In this document: one piece after another, positions 41,723 to 49,855 of the stretch | Position numbering within the stretch: position 1 is the stretch's first letter | How the letters are laid out: each line of letters opens with the position of its first letter | Assembly: GCA_035606355.1 (NCBI GenBank) | Contig: DATNFO010000023.1 | Location: 1 to 64,000, forward strand | Source of the DNA: Sulfopaludibacter sp035606355 | GTDB lineage: Bacteria; Acidobacteriota; Terriglobia; Bryobacterales; Bryobacteraceae | Direction of reading: 5' to 3' | DNA length: 64,000 nucleotides | Made by a program: the position numbers and the translations under genes | Notes under the pieces: model-generated | What the model saw: only the letters and a program-made list of their open reading frames with translations | Told to the model about the DNA's origin: nothing | The model's database searches: none

Positions 41723-43554
41723 CGTCGTATCCACATGAAAAGCAGCATCAGGCCCCAGAGGTGATAACCCATGTTGGCGCGCCGTTCCAGATGCTGCCGG
41801 ACGTAGTTTTCCAGCATAGCGCGATGAAACAGTTCGGGCTTCGAATCGCCGAGCAGCGTATCGGTGAGCAGGGCGCGCAGGGGGCCGCGCAGCCATTCGT
41901 GCGCCGGAAAATCGAACCCCATTTTCTTTCGCTTCAACGTCGATTCGGGAAGCTTGCCACGCATCAATTCGCGCAAAACCACCTTTCCGGTTGTGCCGCG
42001 AAGCTTCCAGCAAGCCGGCAGCGAGGCGGCGAATTCGACGATCCTGTGGTCGAGGAAGGGCGGCCGCACCTCGATGGAACTGGCCATGCTCATGCGGTCC
42101 AGCTTGGCGAGTATGTCGTCAGGCAGGTAACAGCGCTGGTCGAAGCGCAGGAAAGTTTCCAGGCTGTCTTCCGTGGCGCCTTGCAGAAGTGCGTTCAGCG
42201 CTTCAGGGAGCGGAATCGCCGCGAGCGCTCGCTTCTCATCGCCGGAGAACGTGCCGTTCCAGTAGACGTGAGCCCGTGCCGCCGGCATCAGGCAGCCTTC
42301 GGCGAAGCGCTTTAGCTTATAGTCCAACCCGAGCGATTCGTCCGAGACGGGCAGGCGGCGGGCTGTCGCGCACGCCGCCCGGAGCATCCAACGAGGCATG
42401 CGCCTCGCTCGACGGGCGAGCTCATCGGCGCGGTAGGTCAGGTATCCGGCGAACAACTCGTCCGCGCCTTCGCCGCTCAATGCCACAGTTACACTGCGGC
42501 GCGTCATGCGGGAAAGGAACCACACGGGCAGCGCGCCGCCATCGGCATTCGGCTCATCGAAGTGATGCGCAAATTGCTCCACCGCGCCCGCGAGATCGCA
42601 CTCGGCATTCAGGTCGAATTCGTGGTGATCGGTTTGATAACGGGCGGCAGTGCTGCGAATCTGTTCCGATTCGTCGCAGGACCGCCCCGCGTAGGAAATG
42701 GAAAAGGTCGAAAGCTGCCGCGTAGAAGCCGCCGACGCATACTCGAGAATCGTGGAGGAGTCCAGCCCGCCGCTGAGCCAAATGCCGAGCGGGACATCGG
42801 CGATCAGATGCTCCCGAACGGACTGCCTCAGAAGGCGGTCCAGTTCCCATTTGGCCGCTTCTAGCGTCCACTGTTGCGGGGCCGCGGCCGGGAACTGCCA
42901 GTACCGGCGCTGTCGCGTGTTGCCGTTGCTCCATGCGAGCCAGCACCCCGGCGGCAATTTCTCGATGCCTTCGACCATCGTGTACGGCCCGGGCACATAA
43001 TTCAGGGCGAGATAGCAATCGAGGGCGGCGGGGCTAAGGGAGCGTGGGACCTCCGGATGCACAAAAATGGCCTTCAACTCCGAGCCGAAATAGAGGTCGG
43101 AACCCTGCCGCGTGAAGTATAGAGGCTTGATCCCCATGCGGTCGCGAGCCAGAACCAGCCGCTCGCGCGATTCCGACCAAAGGGCCACGGCAAACATGCC
43201 GCGCAGACGGCTGAAGCATTCCACATCCCATTCCAGGAATGCCACGAGCACCGCTTCGGTATCCGTATGCGTGCGGAAGCGGCGGCCGCGCTGCTCCAGT
43301 TCGCGCCGCAGTTCCTCGTAATTGTAAATTTCTCCGTTGAAGACGATGACCACGTCGCCGTCTTCGGAAAGAATGGGCTGATCTCCGCTGGCGAGATCGA
43401 TGATCTTCAAACGGGTAGCGGCGAGCGAGACCTTGGCGGATTCGAAAACACCCTGCTGATCCGGACCGCGGTGCAGAATGCTGCTCATCGCCTCGCGAAT
43501 ACGGCCGGGGTCGGGCCGTTGGTTACGATGAGTGAATCCTGCAATGCCGCACAA
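41650..43554 (-). CDS. asnB: Asparagine synthase (glutamine-hydrolysing)
   Basis: About 634 residues. The N-terminal glutaminase requires Cys at position 2. The frame opens with an ATG at 43566 (MDATLCGIAGF), but a TTG at 43554 gives fMet-Cys-Gly-Ile-Ala-Gly and is preferred. Other marks: LRHRGPD-like LHRGPDQQG, FNGEIYNYEELR and HTDTEAVL; synthetase P-loop SGGLDSS; LSGEGADELFAGY; and LDRMSMASSIEVRPPFLDH. AsnB homologues in surface polysaccharide clusters often amidate sugar acids rather than make free asparagine, which is plausible here given the GT39 and GT21 neighbours. Confidence 0.92.
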   Translation of the reverse strand: MCGIAGFTHRNQRPDPGRIREAMSSILHRGPDQQGVFESAKVSLAATRLKIIDLASGDQPILSEDGDVVIVFNGEIYNYEELRRELEQRGRRFRTHTDTEAVLVAFLEWDVECFSRLRGMFAVALWSESRERLVLARDRMGIKPLYFTRQGSDLYFGSELKAIFVHPEVPRSLSPAALDCYLALNYVPGPYTMVEGIEKLPPGCWLAWSNGNTRQRRYWQFPAAAPQQWTLEAAKWELDRLLRQSVREHLIADVPLGIWLSGGLDSSTILEYASAASTRQLSTFSISYAGRSCDESEQIRSTAARYQTDHHEFDLNAECDLAGAVEQFAHHFDEPNADGGALPVWFLSRMTRRSVTVALSGEGADELFAGYLTYRADELARRARRMPRWMLRAACATARRLPVSDESLGLDYKLKRFAEGCLMPAARAHVYWNGTFSGDEKRALAAIPLPEALNALLQGATEDSLETFLRFDQRCYLPDDILAKLDRMSMASSIEVRPPFLDHRIVEFAASLPACWKLRGTTGKVVLRELMRGKLPESTLKRKKMGFDFPAHEWLRGPLRALLTDTLLGDSKPELFHRAMLENYVRQHLERRANMGYHLWGLMLLFMWIRRWKIQTTPVFEAERQPSARILTSI

Positions 43555-43671
43555 GGTTGCATCCACTGTAACAGAGCGACCTGACTCAGCTAATTAGTCA
43601 ATTAGAGCTACACAAACCGTGTACCCAAAGGGAGCTCCGCAGTCGTCTTATAGCAGACGTCCGAAAGCGCT

Positions 43672-44826
43672 ATGCCGACCCAACTAGCTTCTACGCTGTT
43701 TCTGGGGATCGCCGCCATCCCGTTCATCTACTACGGCATCGTACTCTTCAGTTGCTGGAGGTTCTTCCGGCGTCCGGCCCACGAGCACAACGCGGCGTTC
43801 GCGCCGCCGGTGAGCATTCTCAAGCCGATCCGCGGACTTGACCCGGAAGCTTATGAGAACTTCGCGAGCTTTTGCCGGCTGGACTACCCCGAATACGAAA
43901 TCGTGTTCTGCGTCAGCGGACGGGACGACGATGCCCTGCCGCTGATTGAGCGGTTGATTTCCGAGTATCCCGAGCGGCAGATTCGCGTGCTGTTCGGTTC
44001 GGGCCGCGATGCCACAAACGATAAAGTTGCGAAATTGGCCCGGCTGACAAACGAAGCGCGCTACGAGCACGTAGTGATCAGCGACAGCGATGTGCGCGTC
44101 CGGCCGGACTACTTGCGGAAAGTGGTGGCGCCGCTGGGAGACCCGAAGATCGGCGCGGTCACGTGTTTTTACCTTCCGATCGAAGAACATACTTTCGTCG
44201 ATCATCTGCAGTCGGTTGGCATGATGTCGGATTTTTACGCGGGCATCATTGTGGCCTGGCAACTGGACGGCGTAAAGTTCGCACTCGGCCCGACGATCGC
44301 CACCACGCGAGCGCGGCTGGCCGGCTTCGGCGGATACGAGGCAATCGAGAACCGTCCGGCGGACGACTTGCTGGTCGGTCGCTTAATTGCCGATCAGGGC
44401 GTCGAGGTGGAATTGTCGCGGTATCCGGTGGAGACGGTGGCGGACTACGGCTCGTTTTCCGAACTACTCCACAAGCGGCTGCGCTGGATCGTGGTGATGC
44501 GGCACTTGCGGCCCTGGGGCCACTTCGGCTTGATCTTTACCCACGGCCTGGCATGGTCCATCGCCGCTGTCGCGGTGCACCCGACCCTCGCGGTGGCGGC
44601 CGTTTATATGGGCGGATACTTTGCCGTTCGCTGCGCGATCGCTGCGCTCATCGCCGGTTGGGGGCTGGGGCAGCGCCGCTTCTGGAGTGAACTGCCGCTG
44701 ATCCCCTTGTGGGATGCCATGGCGTTTGCGATCTGGAGCGCGAGTTTCGCGCGGCGCAGCATTCGCTGGCGCGGCAGCGATTATTATATCCGCGGCGGCG
44801 CACTGGTGCCCGTGAATCCGGACTAA
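43672..44826 (+). CDS. GT21/HpnI-like glycosyltransferase
   Basis: 384 residues. An N-terminal membrane helix, then a processive-type GT2/GT21 domain: PPVSILKPIRGLDPEAYENF, DYPEYEIVFCVSG, VVISDSDVRVRPDYL (D-x-D), ENRPADDLLVGRLI and the LHKRLRW (QxxRW-like) motif, followed by C-terminal membrane helices. Ceramide glucosyltransferases and the hopanoid enzyme HpnI share this layout. Substrate is likely a membrane lipid. It is divergent from asnB and convergent with the small transporter pair. Confidence 0.85.
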   Translation: MPTQLASTLFLGIAAIPFIYYGIVLFSCWRFFRRPAHEHNAAFAPPVSILKPIRGLDPEAYENFASFCRLDYPEYEIVFCVSGRDDDALPLIERLISEYPERQIRVLFGSGRDATNDKVAKLARLTNEARYEHVVISDSDVRVRPDYLRKVVAPLGDPKIGAVTCFYLPIEEHTFVDHLQSVGMMSDFYAGIIVAWQLDGVKFALGPTIATTRARLAGFGGYEAIENRPADDLLVGRLIADQGVEVELSRYPVETVADYGSFSELLHKRLRWIVVMRHLRPWGHFGLIFTHGLAWSIAAVAVHPTLAVAAVYMGGYFAVRCAIAALIAGWGLGQRRFWSELPLIPLWDAMAFAIWSASFARRSIRWRGSDYYIRGGALVPVNPD

Positions 44827-44829
44827 CGG

Positions 44830-45189
44830 TCAGCGGCCCAGCAAGAGCACTCCGCAAAGAACAAGAGCGGTCCCGGCGGCGCGGCGGCCGCCGATGCGCT
44901 CTTTCAGCAGCAGCCGGGCCGCGGCCGTTTCCAGGACGAAGCTGGCAGCCGAAGCCGGCACCGCGAAGCTGAGCGGCGCGGATTGCACAAGCGCCATAAA
45001 GGCAAAGAACGAGAACGCCAGGCAGAGAATCGAGAGCAGCAGATAGCGGCGTTCGGCCAGCATGCGAAGCAGTCGCGCCATGCCGCGAGGCGCCACGGAT
45101 TGCACTCCGGCGCGCTTCATTTCGTAGCTCTGTAAGAGGTCGCTGAGCGCCGTCGCGATCACGACGATGGAAAGCAGGATCCACTTCAC
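44830..45189 (-). CDS. SMR/EamA-type small membrane protein, second of a pair
   Basis: 119 residues, four predicted helices (WILLSIVVIATALSDLLQSY, ILCLAFSFFAFMALVQS, FAVPASAASFVLETAAARL, GTALVLCGVLLLG). Resembles the ArnE/ArnF subunits that flip aminoarabinose-undecaprenyl phosphate and other SMR-fold transporters. It overlaps its partner upstream by 4 nt, so the two are translationally coupled and probably form a heterodimer. Confidence 0.75.
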   Translation of the reverse strand: MKWILLSIVVIATALSDLLQSYEMKRAGVQSVAPRGMARLLRMLAERRYLLLSILCLAFSFFAFMALVQSAPLSFAVPASAASFVLETAAARLLLKERIGGRRAAGTALVLCGVLLLGR

Positions 45190-45596
45190 AGCGGTTTCCC
45201 CGGTTTCGACGTGGTGCTTTGCGGCGTAGAACTCACGAGCGCGGCGCCGCCAAAAATCAGAGCGACGGCAAACCAGCGCTGCGGGCTCACCGCTTCATTC
45301 AGAAACATCCGGCCCATGCCCGCAGCCACGACGTAGCCCACCGCGGTCATCGGCAGAACGAAACTCAGATCGGCGACGCTCAGTAGCGCGAGCCGCGCCA
45401 GCAACGCGACAATCAGCATCACGATACCGGCCGCAATGAACGGATCCAGCATCGAGCGCACATAGACAACGGGATTCGCCGCAAGTTGCGCCGGAAGCCG
45501 CCGCGTGCCGATGGCGAGCGCGAGATTGCCGAAAGCACGCAGCGCCAAAAAGAGCAGTAACCAGGTATAAGTCCGAAGCGTTTGAGTCACGCGCAC
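45186..45596 (-). CDS. SMR/EamA-type small membrane protein, first of a pair
   Basis: 136 residues, four hydrophobic helices and a polar tail (SSTPQSTTSKPGKPL). It has the PLSFVLPMTAVGYVVAA-like segment SFVLPMTAVGYVVAAGMGRM, then FLNEAVSPQRWFAVALIF, which is the repeat hallmark of EamA/SMR proteins. Paired with the downstream gene. The closeness of an ArnT-like transferase suggests they flip a lipid-linked sugar, an inference from context only. Confidence 0.75.
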   Translation of the reverse strand: MRVTQTLRTYTWLLLFLALRAFGNLALAIGTRRLPAQLAANPVVYVRSMLDPFIAAGIVMLIVALLARLALLSVADLSFVLPMTAVGYVVAAGMGRMFLNEAVSPQRWFAVALIFGGAALVSSTPQSTTSKPGKPL

Positions 45597-45646
45597 AACT
45601 TACAGGTTACCCTGCGCGGCCTCGCTTCGCGCAGTACGGCTCCCTC

Positions 45647-47014
45647 TTATCGTCCTCGCCTCAGCCAGACGCCGCCGCTCGTTCTCGCGCGCCTCGGCAG
45701 CGCCATGAGAATCGCGAGGATGGCTCCGGCCAGAGTGAGTATCCACGACGCCGGTTCGGGTACGGAAGCGCCGGAAGCGATGGTCAGGTAAAAATCAGTC
45801 GTGCCGTAGACAGGCTGCCAGAATTCGCCCGCCGAAAGCGCCGGAGCGTCGATCGTGTTGAATACTCCCGTTCGCGAAGCGTAGCTCATCAGATGGAATG
45901 AGTTCCCGGCTGCAGGAACAAAGCCGTTGAGCAGATCGACGAAAAGCGTGCCGCCCAGCGTTGCGGCGCCCGAGATATCGACGAAGTCGTTGACGCCCAG
46001 CCCCGCAATGTCCGCGTCGAGGAATCCGGATTGCGAATACGCTCCGTTTATGGTGGTGGCGCCTACGCCGCCGTCGCCGGGGCTCAGCGTTCCGAGATCT
46101 TTGACTGTGGCGTTGATGACGCCGGTGCCTTGGAGCGTGCCGCTATTGTTCACGTTCGCGGCGGTGATGGACCCATCCACCGTCGTGGTGGTGCCGAGTT
46201 CCTGGGAATAGTCGCCGCCGCTGATCGTCACCTTCCCGCCGCTGGCGATGCTGGTGCTTGTGCCCGCCGTGCCTTGCGTATATCCGCCGCTCCCGAGCGA
46301 GATCTGGCCGTTAGCGCCGACCACGACAGTGCCGCCGGTGACGTGGAAGAGCGCCGCGGTGAGCGTGCCATCGGCGATGGTGGTACCGTTGCCTTGCGCG
46401 TAGTTGCCCGTCACGAGCAGTTGGCCGGTGGAGTCGATGGTAGTGGTGACTGAGGAGTCCTGCGTGTATCCACCGGAGCCCACCGAGAGCATTCCGCCGG
46501 AGCCTGCCGTGACGCTGCCTCCGGTGACGTGCAGCAGACTCGTGCTGAGCGTGCCATTGACGAGCGTGCTGCCGTTGCCCTGCGAGTACGACCCGGAATC
46601 AAGGAACTGACCGCCCGCGTTCACCGCGGTGGCTGCCGTGGACTGGTCCTGGACGAAGCCGCCGCTGCCGATTGAGACCAGGCCTCCGTTATTCACGCCG
46701 ACTCCGCCGAAGGAGCGCATGGTGCCCGCGCTGAGACTCTGCTGCACCGTAACGGAATCGCCCGCATCGACCGCGACATTGTTGAGCAGGGGAGTGACGA
46801 CATCGACCAGCACAGAAGAAGAGACGGGATTTGAGTTATCGATCAGGACCTGGTAGCCTGCGGCGGGAGGACCGGGAGGGTTAATCCAGTTCGCCGAATT
46901 GCTCCAGTTCCCGGAACCCCCGGCCCAGATGCTGGTGATCGGAGTGGCGAATGAAGCGGCGCCTCCGAGGAAGAAGAAAAGCAGAGAATACGCAGTCCGT
47001 TGGAAAGCACGCAT
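45647..47014 (-). CDS. Repeat-rich PEP-CTERM surface protein
   Basis: 455 residues with a signal peptide. Residues 80-300 hold tandem units of about 45 residues (GSGGYTQDSSVTTTIDSTGQ, LLVTGNYAQGNGTTIADGTL, TAALFHVTGGTVVVGANGQ) of the passenger-like beta-helix type. An AT-type C-cap domain follows (LGTLSPGDGGVGATTINGAY). The C-terminus is a PEP-CTERM signal: VPEPASWILTLAGAIL with RRAR. Second PEP-CTERM protein in the window. Probably a filamentous surface or matrix protein. Confidence 0.87.
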   Translation of the reverse strand: MRAFQRTAYSLLFFFLGGAASFATPITSIWAGGSGNWSNSANWINPPGPPAAGYQVLIDNSNPVSSSVLVDVVTPLLNNVAVDAGDSVTVQQSLSAGTMRSFGGVGVNNGGLVSIGSGGFVQDQSTAATAVNAGGQFLDSGSYSQGNGSTLVNGTLSTSLLHVTGGSVTAGSGGMLSVGSGGYTQDSSVTTTIDSTGQLLVTGNYAQGNGTTIADGTLTAALFHVTGGTVVVGANGQISLGSGGYTQGTAGTSTSIASGGKVTISGGDYSQELGTTTTVDGSITAANVNNSGTLQGTGVINATVKDLGTLSPGDGGVGATTINGAYSQSGFLDADIAGLGVNDFVDISGAATLGGTLFVDLLNGFVPAAGNSFHLMSYASRTGVFNTIDAPALSAGEFWQPVYGTTDFYLTIASGASVPEPASWILTLAGAILAILMALPRRARTSGGVWLRRGR

Positions 47015-47135
47015 TTTGGAATCTCCTCGCTGTTGAAGTTTGCGAGTGACTCGCTAGCAATTTCGCAACCCACTGTGAAACGCGTGAAGACGCGCGCAAG
47101 TGAGTCAAAAGCTGAGTGCCACGGATAATTCTGAA

Positions 47136-47870
47136 TTACGGAAGCGGACGCAGTTCCAGATTGAAGTGCCGGTGCCCCACACCCGGCGAATACCCGAACT
47201 TTGCGACGCGAAAGCCGGCCTCGGCGACGAGATGGAGCAGTTCTTTACGGTCATATACCCAGATGTGATCGTCAATGAACGGCTTGGCCGCGTCCGCGGG
47301 TGGAAGGTCGCTCAGGCGGGAATAGTACTTGGTCTGGCGGCCCCATTCGGCGGCATCCGGCGTGGTGAGGAAGAAAACTCCTCCGGGCGCCAGAGCCGCG
47401 CGAATCTTTTTCAAAGTGGGGAGCGGGGCGAAATTGAAATGCTCCAGCACTTCGGTCATGAGGATTACGTCGAAGACGCCCGGCGAAGGTACGGGGTCGA
47501 GTTGAATATTGCCCTTCGTGAAGTGGAAGCCGCGCTGTTCCCCAAACTGCGGAATGTAGTGCGTCACATCCATGCAGTAGGGTTCGGCATGATAGACCTC
47601 GGCGGCAAAGGCGAGCAGCGTTCCATAGCCGCAGCCGATGTCCAGCACAGCGGCCGCGTGGCGGGTAGCGGCGTCGTCGTGCATCCAACCCGGCAGGAGC
47701 GCCCAGAACTTCGTTTCCGATGGGCGGTAGGTGGTACTGTAGTATCCCTTGGGTCCATCCAGCGCCGCGATTTCAGATTGAATGCGCTCGATGGCGGGGT
47801 CGGGGGCGTGAGCCACAGAGGTTGCAGCCGCCAGCAGCAGGAACGCGAGTTTCACCCTCCTACGGTACAT
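47136..47870 (-). CDS. Class I SAM methyltransferase with apparent signal peptide
   Basis: 244 residues. AdoMet-binding motif I VLDIGCGYGTLLAFAAE, post-I motif AEPYCMDVT, then FDVILMTEVLEHF and GGVFFLTTPD, a complete UbiE/Methyltransf_11-type fold. Unusually the N-terminus is MYRRRVKLAFLLLAAATSVA, ending in HA, a textbook Sec signal. AdoMet is not known to be available outside the cytoplasm, so either the start is wrong (no later Met exists before motif I except at WM) or the helix is a membrane anchor. It is followed by other exported proteins on the same strand. Confidence 0.82.
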   Translation of the reverse strand: MYRRRVKLAFLLLAAATSVAHAPDPAIERIQSEIAALDGPKGYYSTTYRPSETKFWALLPGWMHDDAATRHAAAVLDIGCGYGTLLAFAAEVYHAEPYCMDVTHYIPQFGEQRGFHFTKGNIQLDPVPSPGVFDVILMTEVLEHFNFAPLPTLKKIRAALAPGGVFFLTTPDAAEWGRQTKYYSRLSDLPPADAAKPFIDDHIWVYDRKELLHLVAEAGFRVAKFGYSPGVGHRHFNLELRPLP

Positions 47871-47896
47871 CGGCGGCGTGCCGCGACGGGTGGGGT

Positions 47897-48979
47897 TTAG
47901 CTCACCGGCTGTGCTGCTTCGCTCAGGATGCCTGCCACATAGCCGATATCCGCGACGGTGAACCGCCCGGTGTTTACGGATCCGGGCAGATAGTAGCGCC
48001 GCGCCATCGCCAGCATCTGAAGAGCGAGCGAGGTATCTTTGCGGACCGCAGCGGCGTAGTAGCCGACCACGAGCCAGGGATAAAGATCCTGCGGCCGCGC
48101 CGCGAAGTCGGCTGCTCCCTGCTGCAGGACGTCGAACCCGCGATACAGGCGGTAATAGTCCCCTGGGGCATCGGCGCTATGAACATCGCAGAGGTGCGGA
48201 TAGATCTGGGCCGTGAGGTTGGGATACCACGCCGAGCTATCGGGCGACGCGACATCACACCAGTTCCAGCAGTTTCGGGTGGCGTCGAAGAGGCTGTGGA
48301 TCGCAATTCCGAGCGACACGGGGAAACGCGAATAATAGCCGCCGTCGGGGTCGCCGGTCTCCAGGAGGTGTTCGGCAAAGTCGCGCAGCCCGGCATAGAC
48401 CTCGCACTGATCCATGAGGTAGCCGATGCCGTTCTCGGCGGGCGCCTGGAACGCGCGGACGAAACCGTTGGGTTTGATTTGCGTGAGGATGTTGCTGTAC
48501 GCAATTGCCTTGAGTTGCGGCAGGTTGTACTGCCACCACGCAGTATCGCCGGACGCGCGGACATAACGCACTGCCAGGCGCAGGAACGTGCCGGCATAGG
48601 CGTCGTCGGAATCCTGAGGCTGGCGGGTGGCGAGGTCCGGAGCGACGTCGGCGATGTTGTGCCGCAGGGGATCTTTGGCCCGCACATAGGCATCCATATA
48701 CGCGCGCACCGATGCCGGCGCCGAATCGACGAAGAAGTAAAGCCCCAGGTTCGCGAAATACCAGTTGATGGGGCCGCCCGGCATAGAACGGTAAGCTCCC
48801 GAGTACGGGCCGCTGGCAATGGCGAGTTCGGCCAGCAGGCGTTTGCAGGGGAACGGCTGAGCAGCCGAGCCCGGATACGCGGAAGCCGCGAGCGGCGCGA
48901 GAAAAAAAGACCGGAACGCAGCGCGGCGGCTGAGCCGGGGGTCGGGCAGTGTGCCGAATTGTGGAATCCGCGCAGGCAT
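47897..48979 (-). CDS. Tat-exported alpha/alpha-barrel hypothetical protein
   Basis: 360 residues. A twin-Arg-type leader (RLSRRAAFRSFFLAPLAAS) and a mature part rich in aromatic helices: INWYFANLGLYFF, DDAYAGTFLRLAVRYV, WWQYNLPQLKAIAYSNI, YLMDQCEVYAGLRDFAEHLL and NCWNWCD. This has the look of six-hairpin glycosidase-like proteins. No family could be named and no catalytic pair assigned. It lies 26 nt upstream of the methyltransferase gene on the same strand, so the two may be co-transcribed. Confidence 0.65.
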   Translation of the reverse strand: MPARIPQFGTLPDPRLSRRAAFRSFFLAPLAASAYPGSAAQPFPCKRLLAELAIASGPYSGAYRSMPGGPINWYFANLGLYFFVDSAPASVRAYMDAYVRAKDPLRHNIADVAPDLATRQPQDSDDAYAGTFLRLAVRYVRASGDTAWWQYNLPQLKAIAYSNILTQIKPNGFVRAFQAPAENGIGYLMDQCEVYAGLRDFAEHLLETGDPDGGYYSRFPVSLGIAIHSLFDATRNCWNWCDVASPDSSAWYPNLTAQIYPHLCDVHSADAPGDYYRLYRGFDVLQQGAADFAARPQDLYPWLVVGYYAAAVRKDTSLALQMLAMARRYYLPGSVNTGRFTVADIGYVAGILSEAAQPVS

Positions 48980-49051
48980 TTCGGAAAATTCTGAGATCGC
49001 CTCCTCACATCTAATCGGCTGCGACGGTCTTTTTCTATACCCCGGAAAGGT

Positions 49052-49855
49052 ATGTCACGTGGCACAACCGGGATTAACATTGGGGAACGACGCATGGGAG
49101 GGGCTTCGGGAGATCGCGCGCATTGGGGGGATGTGCACCGGAGCTTCCGTGCCGCACCAGCGCCTGTCTCCGCCATTTTGAGCTCGCTGCTCGCGCCGCT
49201 AGGGATCACGTGGGCTTTCTTCCATTTCGCAGGGAAGCTGCTCGCGTTTCATGAAGGCTTGCGGCTGCGTCTGCTGATGCTCGGCGGCATACCCGTCGAA
49301 GGAGCGTCGGAAACAGTGGTTTTCCACGGAGTCCCGGTCACTAGTGCCGTCACATCGATGGCTTCCTACGCCGGCCGTGCGTGGCTGCCTTGGGTTTGCT
49401 GCGGAGCGATCGCGCTGGGCCTTGGGATCGTGTTCGCGCGCGTCAAGTTGTCGCGCGGAATCGCAGGGTGCGCATTCGCATTGCTGGCGGCGTCGGCGAT
49501 TTCGGGTCTGGTGTACCCGAAGGTGGCGGCGGATTCCACCTTTTTTGTGTCGTTCTGGTTGCGCTGCGAATTCGTCGTGTGGCTCTTCGTGCCGTGGGTG
49601 CTTGCGATGCTGACAGCTTTCATCGTGCCATCGTTCTGGCTGCGGCTGGGGTGTTCCGTGATTGGTCCGGTGTACGGAGTGATCTGGTCCGCCGCACGGC
49701 TGGCCGTCTGCGTCGGTGTGCTTTATGTGAGCGGGCCGGTGCTGGATGTGTTCCTTTGGTTCTCCCTCGGGCTACTCTCAGACGTGCTCTATCTCTGCAC
49801 GCTGTACTCGTTCGCTGTCTACTATTCGGCGGCGCGCGGGGCGGCGGAGAGGTGA
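49052..49855 (+). CDS. Multi-span membrane protein, first gene of exopolysaccharide-type operon
   Basis: Up to 267 residues; the first 40 codons may not be translated. Five to six hydrophobic helices (ITWAFFHFAGKLLAF, WLPWVCCGAIALGLGIVFA, GCAFALLAASAISGLVY, FVVWLFVPWVLAMLTAFIV, DVFLWFSLGLLSDVLYLC). I do not recognise the family. The stop is directly followed by the ATG of the GT2 gene (TGA then ATG), so it is translated with it. Probably the membrane partner of the transferase. Confidence 0.65.
   Translation: MSRGTTGINIGERRMGGASGDRAHWGDVHRSFRAAPAPVSAILSSLLAPLGITWAFFHFAGKLLAFHEGLRLRLLMLGGIPVEGASETVVFHGVPVTSAVTSMASYAGRAWLPWVCCGAIALGLGIVFARVKLSRGIAGCAFALLAASAISGLVYPKVAADSTFFVSFWLRCEFVVWLFVPWVLAMLTAFIVPSFWLRLGCSVIGPVYGVIWSAARLAVCVGVLYVSGPVLDVFLWFSLGLLSDVLYLCTLYSFAVYYSAARGAAER

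Noticed and set aside
46100..46800. Tandem similarity inside the PEP-CTERM gene considered as a DNA repeat element
   Set aside because: It reflects protein-level repeats of the passenger-like domain, within one intact frame.
47974..49209. 411-codon minus-strand frame overlapping the Tat-exported protein
   Set aside because: Ser/Arg/Pro-rich frame-shifted shadow; the 47897-48979 frame has a proper leader and helical pattern.
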